Shown here piece after piece: positions 8,221-17,859 of a DNA stretch of 32,695 nt. The position numbers were made by a program, and so were the translations under genes. Source of the stretch: Dehalococcoidia bacterium (lineage in GTDB: Bacteria; Chloroflexota; Dehalococcoidia; GIF9; AB-539-J10); contig JALHUO010000172.1 in NCBI GenBank assembly GCA_022866545.1, positions 1-32,695 of the forward strand, given 5' to 3'. The stretch's first letter is position 1. Each line of letters begins with the position of its first letter. The notes beneath the pieces are model-generated. The model had not been told where the DNA came from, ran no database searches, and was given only the letters and a program-made list of their open reading frames with translations.

Positions 8221-10905
8221 GTGACTGGTGACGAACTCAGACAAGCGTTTCTGAATTTCTTTCAGGACAGGGGCCATAAGGTTATCCCCAGTTCCTCGCT
8301 AGTGCCTCACAAAGACCCGAGTTTGCTATTGACCAGCGCTGGCATGGTACAAATCAAGCCATATTATCTGGGATTGGAGGTTCCACCTAGCCGGCGATTA
8401 GCTTCCTGCCAGAAATGCTTTCGCACCACTGACATAGATTTGGTGGGTGACAGCAAACACCTCACTTTCTTCGAAATGCTGGGGAACTTCAGTGTGGGTG
8501 ATTATTTCAAAAGAGAGACTATTTCCTGGGCCTGGGAGTTCGTCACCGAGCATCTGAGACTGCCCAGGGAGCGGCTGTGGGTTACTATCTATCTCGACGA
8601 CGACGAAGCGTTTGCCTATTGGCGACAGCTGGGGGTCCCTGCGGAGAGGATACTACGCTTTGATGAAGACGAGAATTTCTGGGGCCCGGTCGGCGATTGT
8701 GGTCCATGTGGACCGGACAGCGAGATTCATTATGATATGGGTGAAGAGTTCGGCTGCGGCAGATCCGAATGTAAGCCCAACTGCGAGTGTGGCCGCTTCT
8801 GCGAGATATGGAACCTGGTATTCACCCAATACAACCAAGACCCGGACGGACGCCGCACCCCGTTGGCGACACCAAGCATTGATACAGGCATGGGACTGGA
8901 GAGGACTCTGGCTGCTATCCAGGAGAAGTCGTCACCTTATGAGACAGATTTGTTTTTCCCTTTGATAAACCGGATTTGCCACCTATCGGGGAAAGAGTAC
9001 GGTCAGGATGAGAATATCGACCGGGCCATTAGAATTGTGGCTGAACACTCGCGCGGCATTGCCTTTCTCATCGCCGATGGCGTAATGCCCTCCAATGAAA
9101 GGCGAGGATATGTCCTGCGACGCATATTGAGGCGGGCTTCGCTCTTCGGCAGGACACTGGGATTGAACAACCCTTTCCTTAATGAAATGGCTGACGTAGC
9201 CGTTAGTACGATGAGCCACATATATCCTGAGCTGACAAGTAATCGGGACTCGATTACCGAAGTCATTAAGGGGGAGGAAGAAAAATTCATTGCCACCTTG
9301 GACACTGGTCTTAATCTGGCGGAAGAGCTTATGAGTGAAGCTCTAGCTCGAGGGAGAAAACAGCTAACGGGTGAGGAGATATTCAGACTCTACGATACCT
9401 ATGGCTTTCCGCCTGAGCTGACCGCAGAGATTGGCCGAGAAAAAGGTCTATCCATGGATTGGGAAGGTTTTCAAGCTGAGATGGATAAGCAGCGGGAAAG
9501 GGGTAGATCGGGACAGAAGGTCGTCTACCTGAGTGGTCATGTCGAGGGCGAAACAGACGTGAAGGGCAGGCCTACAGTCACACGTAAGCAAACACGTTTT
9601 GTTGGCTATCAGAAATGCAACTCTAAATCAAGGGTTCGCGACCTGATAACCAACGAAAGTTCGGTGCGAAGTGTGGCTGAAGGTTGTAAGGTTGATGTGA
9701 TACTTGACAAAACACCTTTCTATGGTGAGATGGGTGGGCAAGTAGGCGACACCGGTGAGATCAACGGCCAGAAAGGAAAGGTAGTGGTCGCCAATACCTT
9801 TAGAGGTGGTACTGACATGATAATACATAGGGGAAGAGTGGTCGAAGGCAGCATATCCAAGGGCGACGAAGTTGAGACCAAGGTTGATGTCCGCCGCCGC
9901 CTGGATATCGCTCGCAATCACACTGCTACGCACCTCGTCCAGGCTGCTTTAAGAAAAACGTTGGGCAGCCACGTCTATCAAAAAGGCTCGCTGGTTGAAG
10001 CGGAAGGATTTAGATTTGACTTCTCTCATATGACTCCCATAACTGAAGGACAGCTGAGGGAAATTCAAGAACAGGTCAATGAATGGATACGTCAGAACCT
10101 GAAAGTGAAAGCAAAAACACTCTCTTATGCACAAGCCATCGCTGAGGGTGCTATCGCCCTGTTTGAAGAGAGATACGGAGAGGAAGTTCGCATGCTGGAA
10201 ATCGGGGAGCCGGCAATCAGTAAGGAACTCTGTGGCGGCACTCATGTGAGGTCAACCGGCGAAATTGGCATGTTTCTGATAGCCAGTGAAAGCAGCATCG
10301 GGACAGGACTGCATCGTATTGAGGCCGTAACGGGAAGAGAAGCTGAATCTGTAATTGAATCTCGCTTAGGTGCCTTGCAGTACATAGCCAAAGAAGTAGA
10401 GAGCTCGGTTGAAGAAGTTCCTGGCAAGGTGAAAACACTGCTTAGCGAGCTGGAAGCGGAGCGCAAGAAGGGACTTTCGCTCGAAAGGGAGCTATCGCGC
10501 AAAATAACAGAGGATTTGCCTACCCAAGCCGAGCAGGTGAACGGCGTGACGGTTCTGGCTGCCAGGGTGCCGTCGTTGACCATGCCCATCCTCAGGGAAA
10601 TGGGTGATATATTGAAAGATAGGTTTAAGAGCGCTGTAGTTGTCTTGGCTACGGTTTACAGCGGAAAGCCTGGCTTTCTGGCCATGGTGACCCCTGACCT
10701 GATAGCTAAAGGATTACATGCCGGGGATATCATTAACCAGGTAGCGAGGGTTACGGGCGGAGGCGGTGGGGGCAAGGCGGCCATGGCTCAAGCGGGTGGC
10801 AAAGACGCAGCCAAGATTGACGAAGCTCTAAAGTTAGTCAGAAGTATCGTTGCCAGCAAAGTCTCCCCCATCTCGGAAGATAAGAATTCAAAAGGCAAAA
10901 GCTAA
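8221..10905 (+). CDS. alaS: Alanyl-tRNA synthetase
   Basis: LRQAFLNFFQDRGHKVIPSSSLVP; FFEMLGNFSVGDYFK; editing-domain RNHTATHLVQAALR; ELCGGTHV; C-terminal TGGGGGGKAAMAQAGG; GTG start. Confidence 0.98.
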   Translation: MTGDELRQAFLNFFQDRGHKVIPSSSLVPHKDPSLLLTSAGMVQIKPYYLGLEVPPSRRLASCQKCFRTTDIDLVGDSKHLTFFEMLGNFSVGDYFKRETISWAWEFVTEHLRLPRERLWVTIYLDDDEAFAYWRQLGVPAERILRFDEDENFWGPVGDCGPCGPDSEIHYDMGEEFGCGRSECKPNCECGRFCEIWNLVFTQYNQDPDGRRTPLATPSIDTGMGLERTLAAIQEKSSPYETDLFFPLINRICHLSGKEYGQDENIDRAIRIVAEHSRGIAFLIADGVMPSNERRGYVLRRILRRASLFGRTLGLNNPFLNEMADVAVSTMSHIYPELTSNRDSITEVIKGEEEKFIATLDTGLNLAEELMSEALARGRKQLTGEEIFRLYDTYGFPPELTAEIGREKGLSMDWEGFQAEMDKQRERGRSGQKVVYLSGHVEGETDVKGRPTVTRKQTRFVGYQKCNSKSRVRDLITNESSVRSVAEGCKVDVILDKTPFYGEMGGQVGDTGEINGQKGKVVVANTFRGGTDMIIHRGRVVEGSISKGDEVETKVDVRRRLDIARNHTATHLVQAALRKTLGSHVYQKGSLVEAEGFRFDFSHMTPITEGQLREIQEQVNEWIRQNLKVKAKTLSYAQAIAEGAIALFEERYGEEVRMLEIGEPAISKELCGGTHVRSTGEIGMFLIASESSIGTGLHRIEAVTGREAESVIESRLGALQYIAKEVESSVEEVPGKVKTLLSELEAERKKGLSLERELSRKITEDLPTQAEQVNGVTVLAARVPSLTMPILREMGDILKDRFKSAVVVLATVYSGKPGFLAMVTPDLIAKGLHAGDIINQVARVTGGGGGGKAAMAQAGGKDAAKIDEALKLVRSIVASKVSPISEDKNSKGKS

Positions 10906-10972
10906 AACAACAAATGGAAAAGTCAAAAAGTGAGCTTTGATTTTTGATGTCAAACTTCTGATTTCTTAGAAG
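10891..10972. repeat. AT-rich quasi-palindrome between alaS and ruvX
   Basis: caaaagctaaaacaacaaatggaaaagtcaaaaagtga / gctttgatttttgatgtcaaacttctgatttctta, imperfect inverted repeat. Confidence 0.4.
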
Positions 10973-10977
10973 GTGAA

Positions 10978-11472
10978 ATGCGCAGCTTGGGGCTAGATGT
11001 CGGAGATAGAAGGACGGGGGTGGCTATAAGTGACGCCCAGGGGATTCTGGCTACTCCGCTGACTGTCCTTGGTAGTGTAGACGAAGGTGTGCTTATGGAG
11101 GGAATTCTCACGCTTGTAGAGCAGCATAAGGTGGAGTGTATCGTTATTGGTTTGCCTCGGCGGCTAAGCGGCGACCTGGGGAAACAAGCTGGTAAAGTGA
11201 CGGCTTTCGCGGAAAAATTATCGTGCCTGGCCAAGGAAAGGAGTCTCAACCAGCTTGATATACAGCTATGGGACGAACGACTTTCTACCAAAGCTGCCGA
11301 GCGGTTGAAGAGAGAAGCTGGTGGTCGAGGAAGTAACCTGCGTTTGAGAGCAAGAAGAGGATCTGGAAATCACAACCCTGCAATTAAGGCCGAAGTAGAT
11401 GCCATAGCAGCGGCGTTTATACTCCAGGGTTTTCTGGATAGCCGGCGCTTGGACAATAGCGAGGAGTTTTAG
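10978..11472 (+). CDS. ruvX: Putative pre-16S rRNA nuclease / YqgF family
   Basis: LGLDVGDRRTGVAISD; IVIGLPRRLSGDLGKQA; LWDERLST; EVDAIAAAFILQGFLD. Confidence 0.93.
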   Translation: MRSLGLDVGDRRTGVAISDAQGILATPLTVLGSVDEGVLMEGILTLVEQHKVECIVIGLPRRLSGDLGKQAGKVTAFAEKLSCLAKERSLNQLDIQLWDERLSTKAAERLKREAGGRGSNLRLRARRGSGNHNPAIKAEVDAIAAAFILQGFLDSRRLDNSEEF

Positions 11473-11475
11473 GCA

Positions 11476-12360
11476 ATGTCCAGATACATAGGCCTCATCG
11501 GTTATCCTCTTAAGCATTCCGTCTCTCCCTATTTCCAGCAAGCAGCTCTGGATTACTATCAGCTTGATGTTCGTTACGAGGCTTGGGAGACAGCGCCGAC
11601 ACAGCTTCAAGACATAGTGAATAGTTTGAGGAGACCTCAGAATATTGGAGCCAACGTAACAGTGCCTCACAAAGAGACCGTTCTACCACTGTTAGATGAA
11701 GTTGACGGCCTCGCGAGTCTGATCGGTGCCGTTAACACCATAGTCAAACGAGGTGACAAGCTTGTCGGTTTTAATACCGATGCCCATGGTTTTATCGAGG
11801 CATTGAAGAGGGACGGACACTTCGACCCTAAAGGAAAGAGGGTAGCCATGTTGGGTGCTGGTGGGGTGGCCAGGGCTGTGGGTCTTGTCCTGGTGCAGAA
11901 GAAAATAGCTTCACTGGCCATCACTGACGGCATCTTTGATCGAGCCAGTGCGTTGACGGAGAATTTGGTGAGGTATATCAAGGGTGGTCCAGAAAGCCTT
12001 GGGAATCTGGAGGCAAAGGTCAGTGTCTTTCAGTGGACGAATGTAAAGTCAGCCGGAACCTTTGCCGGCTGTGACTTAATAGTCCATTGCACTACCATAG
12101 GAATGAAGCACAGTTCACAAGAAGGACTATCACCTCTGGGCCTCGAAGTGATTCCTAAGACCGCCCTGGTTTGTGACCTCGTGTATAACCCGTGGCTGAC
12201 ACCCTTGCTGAGGTTGGCACAAGAAGCTGGAGCCAATATACTGGGCGGCCTGTCTATGTTAGTATATCAGGGAGCGGCTTCCTTTAAACTATGGACAGGC
12301 AAAGAAGCCCCAGTCGACATAATGTTCAGCAAAGCCAGGGAAATGTTGACAGGAGGATAA
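11476..12360 (+). CDS. aroE: Shikimate dehydrogenase
   Basis: GLIGYPLKHSVSPYFQQAALD; NVTVPHKE; GAVNTIV; MLGAGGVARAV; LVYNPWLTPLL; GLSMLVYQGAASFKLWTG. Confidence 0.97.
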   Translation: MSRYIGLIGYPLKHSVSPYFQQAALDYYQLDVRYEAWETAPTQLQDIVNSLRRPQNIGANVTVPHKETVLPLLDEVDGLASLIGAVNTIVKRGDKLVGFNTDAHGFIEALKRDGHFDPKGKRVAMLGAGGVARAVGLVLVQKKIASLAITDGIFDRASALTENLVRYIKGGPESLGNLEAKVSVFQWTNVKSAGTFAGCDLIVHCTTIGMKHSSQEGLSPLGLEVIPKTALVCDLVYNPWLTPLLRLAQEAGANILGGLSMLVYQGAASFKLWTGKEAPVDIMFSKAREMLTGG

Positions 12361-12362
12361 CG

Positions 12363-13283
12363 GTGAAAAAGAAAGCAATCATTATCGGTTTGTGTGTTTT
12401 GGCATTGCTTGCGGCTATACTAATTCCGATTGCGTTGCTTCCGAGGGGGGCAACAGACAAGATTGTTGTGATCCCGCTCACTGGGAGTATTACCACCGGA
12501 GACTCTTCGTCCTCTGGCTCAACCATTACCCCGGGCTTGGTGAGAGACTATCTGGCAAGAGCGGAGAGTGACAAGGCAGTCAAGGCAATTGTTTTCCGCA
12601 TAGATAGCTCCGGCGGTCAGATAGAGCCCTGCCAGGAAATCTTGTTGGAGATAGAGAGAGCTAAGGAGACAAAAGCGATTGTGGTGAGCATTGGGGGCAT
12701 GGCTGCCTCAGGTGGTTACTACATCTCAACCCAGGCTCATAAGATTGTTGCCCTTCCTACCACACAGACGGGGGCCATTGGGGTTATTTCTTCCTCAATG
12801 AACGTCAAGGGGTTCTTAGAGAAGCTAGGTATCGAGATAGAAATCTTCAAGGGCGGCAAGTATAAGGACATGTATTGGGGATTGAGAGAATTGACGCCGG
12901 AGGAAGAGGAAATCATGCAGGATATGGTTGACGAGTATTACGAACAGTTTATTGGTGTGGTGGCCGAAGGTAGAGGACTCAGCGAGGAAGCGGTTAGAGA
13001 GCTGGCTACAGGGCAACTTTATAGCGGTGCCAGAGCCAAGGAGCTGGGGTTGGTTGATGAACTGGGTGACCTGAAGACGGCCATAGATGTGGCGTTACAG
13101 CTGGCTGGGATCGAGACTGCGATAGTGGAGTATTATAAACCACCCAGACTTACATTATGGTCGCTGTTGGGGCTTGTGGATGCCGTAAAGGCAAGGATAG
13201 GCGGGTTGAGTGCAGAAGACATGATTCTGCTAGAGATTCTGAACCATAACTACCCACAGCCTCTATTTCTATATCAAAGCTGA
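12363..13283 (+). CDS. sppA: Signal peptide peptidase SppA (S49 family), single-core form
   Basis: GTG start at 12363 gives an N-terminal signal/TM segment (VKKKAIIIGLCVLALLAAILIPIAL); FRIDSSGGQ; SIGGMAASGGYYIST; TGAIGVI. The track start at 12291 overlaps aroE. Confidence 0.93.
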   Translation: MKKKAIIIGLCVLALLAAILIPIALLPRGATDKIVVIPLTGSITTGDSSSSGSTITPGLVRDYLARAESDKAVKAIVFRIDSSGGQIEPCQEILLEIERAKETKAIVVSIGGMAASGGYYISTQAHKIVALPTTQTGAIGVISSSMNVKGFLEKLGIEIEIFKGGKYKDMYWGLRELTPEEEEIMQDMVDEYYEQFIGVVAEGRGLSEEAVRELATGQLYSGARAKELGLVDELGDLKTAIDVALQLAGIETAIVEYYKPPRLTLWSLLGLVDAVKARIGGLSAEDMILLEILNHNYPQPLFLYQS

Positions 13284-13387
13284 TTCCACTCACGAAGATT
13301 CTGAGATTCTCGCGGGTACCCGGTTGAATCTAGAGTTGAGTTTATGGAGCTACTCAAAGAATCAGACGACTTTTTGCGGATGATCTA

Positions 13388-14569
13388 ATGGGGCAGTTTC
13401 GTTTTCTTACCGGTGGAGAATCGCACGGACAGGGGTTGGCGGCCATAGTGGAGGGGATGGTAGCTGACCTTCCTCTGGAAGAACGCCACATCAATAAGGA
13501 ACTCCGGCGTCGCCAGCAGGGCTATGGGCGTGGTCCCCGCATGAAGATTGAAGATGACAGGGTTGAAATCATCGGCGGCGTTCGATATGGGCTCACGATA
13601 GGCAGTCCGATCGCGCTATTCATCACCAACCGGGATTGGCAAAACTGGCAGGACGTGATGAATGTTTCTCCGACGGAAAAAGAAGTCGAGCCTGTGACCT
13701 GTCCCCGCCCGGGACATGCCGACCTGGCCGGAGTAACTAAATATGGACTCAAAGACATTAGGCCGATTATGGAAAGAGCCAGTGCCCGGGAAACGGCCGC
13801 CAGAGTCGCTGTTGGAGCTATAGCCCGAAGATTCCTGGAGGAGTTGGGCATTGCCATTCATAGCCATACTGTGGCGATTGGGCCACACCGCTGGGAACGA
13901 AGCGAAGCAAGCTCTGTAGACTGGCGAAAAGTAGAAGCCTCCCCCGTCCGTTGTGCTAATGGCAAACTAGAGAAAGCAATGATGGCAGCCATTGATGAGG
14001 CCAAGGCTGATGGCGACACGCTGGGGGGCATCTTTGAGGTGGTGGCTACTGGCATTGTCATTGGCCTGGGCAGTCACGTTAGCTGGGACCGCCGGCTTGA
14101 CGGCGGAATTGCTGAGGCGATTATGAGCATCAATGCCGTGAAAGGCGTGGAGATCGGAGCAGGATTTGCGCTGGCCGAGCTTAAAGGCTCGCAAGTCCAC
14201 GATATTATTGAACCTGTTTCTTCTGTCATTGCGAGCGAAGCGAAGCAATCTCTTCCTTGGCGACGCGCCGCCAATCGCGCTGGCGGTATCGAAGGTGGTA
14301 TGAGCAACGGCGAGGACATAATAGTCAGGGCAGCGGTCAAGCCTATTGCTACACTGGTTAATCCTTTGTCCTCCGTAGACCTCCTCAGTGGAAAGGTAGC
14401 GAAGGCTCACTACGAGCGCAGCGATGTTTGTGTCGTCCCCGCCGCTGGGGTAATCGGCGAATCCATGTTAGCTATTGTCTTAGCTGATGCCTGCCTGGAG
14501 AAATTCGGTGGCGACAACTTAAAAGAGACCCTGGCGAATTATCATAATTATCTACGCAATATATCCTGA
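13388..14569 (+). CDS. aroC: Chorismate synthase, carrying a repeat-derived insertion
   Basis: FLTGGESHGQGLAAIVEGMVADLP; PRPGHADLAGVTKYG; RASARETAARVAVGAIA; NRAGGIEGGMSNGEDIIVRAAVKPI. Confidence 0.97.
   Translation: MGQFRFLTGGESHGQGLAAIVEGMVADLPLEERHINKELRRRQQGYGRGPRMKIEDDRVEIIGGVRYGLTIGSPIALFITNRDWQNWQDVMNVSPTEKEVEPVTCPRPGHADLAGVTKYGLKDIRPIMERASARETAARVAVGAIARRFLEELGIAIHSHTVAIGPHRWERSEASSVDWRKVEASPVRCANGKLEKAMMAAIDEAKADGDTLGGIFEVVATGIVIGLGSHVSWDRRLDGGIAEAIMSINAVKGVEIGAGFALAELKGSQVHDIIEPVSSVIASEAKQSLPWRRAANRAGGIEGGMSNGEDIIVRAAVKPIATLVNPLSSVDLLSGKVAKAHYERSDVCVVPAAGVIGESMLAIVLADACLEKFGGDNLKETLANYHNYLRNIS
14225..14252. repeat. Left half of the gtcattgcgag...gcaatctc palindromic repeat, inside aroC
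   Basis: gtcattgcgagcgaagcgaagcaatctc; shares arm and core with copies at 24453 and 28166; encodes VIASEAKQS. Confidence 0.75.
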
Positions 14570-14626
14570 TTGAAGAGCTACTATCGCGACGTAAATCAGG
14601 AAGGAAGAATTGACCTTCGCCTTAGT

Positions 14627-14647
14627 CCTCTCCCCTCAAGTGAGAGG
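14627..14647. terminator. Possible hairpin between convergent aroC and the MBL gene
   Basis: cctctcccctcaagtgagagg: CCTCTC/GAGAGG arms; no strong U tract. Confidence 0.3.
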
Positions 14648-14702
14648 AACCTTGTTGGAACCTGTAAGGGATGTTATGTTGAGAGCAATCGAAGCGGAGT
14701 CT

Positions 14703-15341
14703 CTAGGGACAATAATCTTGGAGGAAAGAATTTCCTCGACGCTCATCGCCAATAGTAGTGGGTGGTCCGTGGCCGGGATAGACAATGGTTTCGTCAGGCA
14801 ACACCATGAGCTTGTCATAAATGCTCTTCATCAGGCGTTCGTGACTCATTCCGGGAAAGTCGGTCCTGCCAACGCCAAGATTGAATAAAGTATCGCCGCT
14901 AAAGACTACTCCATGCCCTGAAAGGCAGATCCCGCCAGAACTGTGTCCCGGGGTATGAAGTACCTCAAAGTGTAAGTCACCTATATCTATGCCGTCACCA
15001 TCCTTGAGTATCCTGTCCGGCCGGGGAGGTGATTTGACAGGAGAGATGCCGAGTGAGGTGAGCATACGCATGGGCGCGGTAAACAGGAATCCTTTCTCAG
15101 CCTCGTGAATGGCAAACTGGGCATTAGTCTTTTCCTGAACTTCACGAAGGGCACCGACGTGGTCTATATGGGCGTGCGTTATGGCGATTAGGGATATGGA
15201 CAACCCCATTTGCTGGACCGTCGTAAGAATGACCTTAGCCTCGGCACCGGGGTCAATGATCATCCCCTGTTTTGTCTTGGATGAAGCAACGATGTAGCAG
15301 TTGGCGGCAAACGGGCCGACTGTTAACATCTTCATAATCAT
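14703..15341 (-). CDS. MBL-fold metallo-hydrolase (glyoxalase II-like)
   Basis: THAHIDHVGA, HTPGHSSGGICL, FSGDTLFNLGVGRTDFPG, YPGHGPPTTIGDE. Start chosen at MIMKMLTVGPFAANCYIV because the promoter-like element lies just upstream. Confidence 0.93.
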   Translation of the reverse strand: MIMKMLTVGPFAANCYIVASSKTKQGMIIDPGAEAKVILTTVQQMGLSISLIAITHAHIDHVGALREVQEKTNAQFAIHEAEKGFLFTAPMRMLTSLGISPVKSPPRPDRILKDGDGIDIGDLHFEVLHTPGHSSGGICLSGHGVVFSGDTLFNLGVGRTDFPGMSHERLMKSIYDKLMVLPDETIVYPGHGPPTTIGDERRGNSFLQDYCP

Positions 15342-15392
15342 TGCTCTTGTGTCTGGCGATTTCGTGGTTGAATCTGTGAAGTATAGCATGAG
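15299..15392. repeat. Copy 1 of a diverged direct repeat: promoter and 5' end of the MBL gene
   Basis: Aligns without gaps to 16042-16135 (offset 743); about 74% identical by eye. Confidence 0.8.
15380..15390 (-). promoter_or_regulatory. Extended -10 (TGcTATACT) for the MBL gene
   Basis: Reverse strand reads ctcaTGCTATACTtcac; conserved in copy 2 at 16123-16133. Confidence 0.5.
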
Positions 15393-15576
15393 GTTACACT
15401 CTGGGAGAAATGCCAAATCACTACTGCGTTGGCGTAAGCCGGCGCCTATGAACCGTCCAGCTTAGGTGCTACCTAATGTTTCGAATGCGTGGGAGGAAGA
15501 AACAAAGGGGGCTTGACAAGAAACGCCAGACTATCGCAGACTGCTACAATCATCAGATCTTATGAAGAAGGGAATC

Positions 15577-15954
15577 ATGAAAAGAAATGCGCTATATATT
15601 GTTACATTGGATTGGATATTCTTCGGTATAAGTGTAGCTATGATCCCAGCAGGGATATTTCGAATTGCTGTTGGTAACAGGGTTGGAGTGTGGTTGGTTG
15701 TTATAGGTGCATATGCGGCCTATTCAAGTCTTTATGTGGAGAAAGTAGGGAAACGCACAGGAATATTGTTTGTCGTGCTTGGAGCCCTTGGCCTTATTTG
15801 GTCTATCTCCTATGGCATTTGGCTGCTCAGGTTTGAATCTGCAGTGTGGGTTTTAATGGTGCTCTCGGGGTGGCTGACGATTGGCACGGTGTGTTTGCCA
15901 ATGGGGATATATCTCATGAAAAGGGCAAAAAGAATGAGAAAAAGCAGCCGATAA
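15577..15954 (+). CDS. Small multi-TM membrane protein, function unknown
   Basis: MKRNALYIVTLDWIFFGISVAMIPAGIFRIAVG...; about four hydrophobic segments, basic C-terminus. ATG 15562 is an alternative start. Confidence 0.6.
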   Translation: MKRNALYIVTLDWIFFGISVAMIPAGIFRIAVGNRVGVWLVVIGAYAAYSSLYVEKVGKRTGILFVVLGALGLIWSISYGIWLLRFESAVWVLMVLSGWLTIGTVCLPMGIYLMKRAKRMRKSSR

Positions 15955-16041
15955 TAGGGATCAGCCCATCAGTGATAGTCGTCTCAGCGACGCAAATACA
16001 TACAAGGGTCGGTTAAGTGCAGTTGTCGCAAGATGGCCGTG

Positions 16042-16135
16042 AGTTGGCGGCAAACAGACCGACCACTAACATCTTCATTATCATTGGCTTGTTCTCCACT
16101 AATTGTGCGGTCGAATTCGTGAAGTATAGCATGAG
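16042..16135 (-). pseudogene. Truncated duplicate of the MBL-gene promoter and first codons
   Basis: Reverse strand encodes MIMKMLVVGLFAANS versus MIMKMLTVGPFAANC, then loses similarity; upstream ctcatgctatacttcac retained. Confidence 0.75.
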
Positions 16136-16284
16136 TCTGTACATTGGTGAAAACACGGAGTCCAACTTCTATTTTCACAGGGTCGGACGCATTGATTTAT
16201 TCAGCGTTTTCAGGTATCATGATGACCCAGACTAACTTATCGGCGAAACTCAGAGATTTTATCACAAGGAATGGAAGGTAATTC

Positions 16285-17859
16285 ATGGGACAAAAGGTAG
16301 ATATTGGCTTAATCGACAAGACCGAAGACAAACTCTCTAACCTGGTACTGGAAACCAGGAATGGATTGGAAGATTGCTCCTACGTTGATTTGAGGGTTCG
16401 AGTCTCCGAAGGACAGGGTGCGAGTGCGCAGGATGGAATGATGAAATTCAGCATCAAGGATTATAAGCTTTCTTATGGCGCACGGGTCATTGCGGGTAAG
16501 GGACTGCTTGCTCCGGGTTATTTTGCCGAGACTCTGGGCACGGCGGATATCGATAGTGTGCCCGATGTTATTCGGAAAGGCTTGCACCAGGCCTACGAAA
16601 GAGCAGTTGCCAGCTCGAAGATGAAGAGCGACAGAAAGAATCGCTGGGAGACTCTGGGGCAATCGCTGCGGAGCAGTGAACTGGCACCGGTAAAAACTTG
16701 CCGGGACAGGATACCAGCCATCTACAGAATTAGCCCGATTGATATTTCTTTAGGGGAGGTTAGCAGACTGGCGCAAGAAATTTCCAAGGCGGTAGCATCT
16801 CATGACTCCAGAGTCAAGATGAACCAGATCATCGTCGAGACTTCGCTGGTCAGGGAATTATTCGTAAGTTCAGAGGGAGCAAACATAGACCGGACCTATG
16901 CCTTGACACAGGGGCTTTCCTGGGTGGCTGCCGTGGGGAATAGTGGCAACCAACAGGCCCACTATGATTGCGTCGGGCATCAGCGGGGCTGGGAAATTCT
17001 AACTGATGGGATTGACGAGGAATTGATTAAACTGAAGCCATTTAGAGAGTTTGCGCTGGACCTGGCTGCCGATAGTGTTTCGCTCTCAGAGGCGAGGCCC
17101 TGTCCATCTTCAGGCAAAGACGTGATGGTGGTGACTGATCCTCACTACAATACGCTTCTGGTTCACGAAATTATCGGTCACCCCACAGAACTTGACAGAG
17201 CTCTGAAATTCGAAACAGCCTATGCTGGGAGAAGCTGGCTTCTGAGAAATCTTGACCAGAATATGCTCGGCAAACAGATTGCCTCTCCGCTCGTGTCTGC
17301 CTATTCCGACCCGTTGCTTCCAGGTTATGGCCACTACGAATATGACGATGAAGGAACACCGGCGAAAAAAGTAATACACATAGATAAAGGGATATTTCGC
17401 GGGTTTATGAACTCACGGCAGACAGCCGCGATTTTGAAGGCAAGCCCGAATGGTCATTTCAAGGCAATTGACGCATCGTACGTCCCCCTGATTAGAATGT
17501 CCACCACGGTATTCGGAAATGGAGCACGTGATCCGCATGAAATAATCAGGGAAATTGACCACGGATACTATTTATCGGGACATCGCATCCCTTCAATTTC
17601 CGAGAGCAGAGAGAACTTCCGAATTACAGCCAGAAAAGTATTCGAGATCAAGAACGGCGAGCTTGGGGAAATGTTCAGGGATGGCGGCATAATGGCTAAC
17701 ACCAGGGACTTCTTGATGTCCGTTGATGCGGTGGGGAATGATTTCAGGATATACCCTATTTTCAATTGTGGGAAAGGACAGCCGATGCAGGCCAAGAAAC
17801 TCGGCAATGGCGGTCCCACCATGAGAGCTCGTGCCAGACTTGTGGGAGGAAAAGGGTGA
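16285..17859 (+). CDS. TldD/PmbA-family metalloprotease, TldD-like subunit
   Basis: Metal-binding LVHEIIGHPTELDRAL; typical TldD C-terminal half (GGPTMRARARLVGGKG). Confidence 0.9.
   Translation: MGQKVDIGLIDKTEDKLSNLVLETRNGLEDCSYVDLRVRVSEGQGASAQDGMMKFSIKDYKLSYGARVIAGKGLLAPGYFAETLGTADIDSVPDVIRKGLHQAYERAVASSKMKSDRKNRWETLGQSLRSSELAPVKTCRDRIPAIYRISPIDISLGEVSRLAQEISKAVASHDSRVKMNQIIVETSLVRELFVSSEGANIDRTYALTQGLSWVAAVGNSGNQQAHYDCVGHQRGWEILTDGIDEELIKLKPFREFALDLAADSVSLSEARPCPSSGKDVMVVTDPHYNTLLVHEIIGHPTELDRALKFETAYAGRSWLLRNLDQNMLGKQIASPLVSAYSDPLLPGYGHYEYDDEGTPAKKVIHIDKGIFRGFMNSRQTAAILKASPNGHFKAIDASYVPLIRMSTTVFGNGARDPHEIIREIDHGYYLSGHRIPSISESRENFRITARKVFEIKNGELGEMFRDGGIMANTRDFLMSVDAVGNDFRIYPIFNCGKGQPMQAKKLGNGGPTMRARARLVGGKG

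Noticed and set aside
12291-12362. N-terminal extension of SppA
   Set aside because: Overlaps aroE; the GTG at 12363 gives a proper signal peptide.
13345-13389. Leader peptide MELLKESDDFLRMI overlapping the aroC start
   Set aside because: No RBS, no run of aromatic codons and no attenuator structure.
13967-14410. 147-aa - strand ORF in aroC containing RKRLLRFARND
   Set aside because: Antisense to aroC; the RLLRFARND string is the reverse translation of the palindromic repeat, a frequent annotation artifact.
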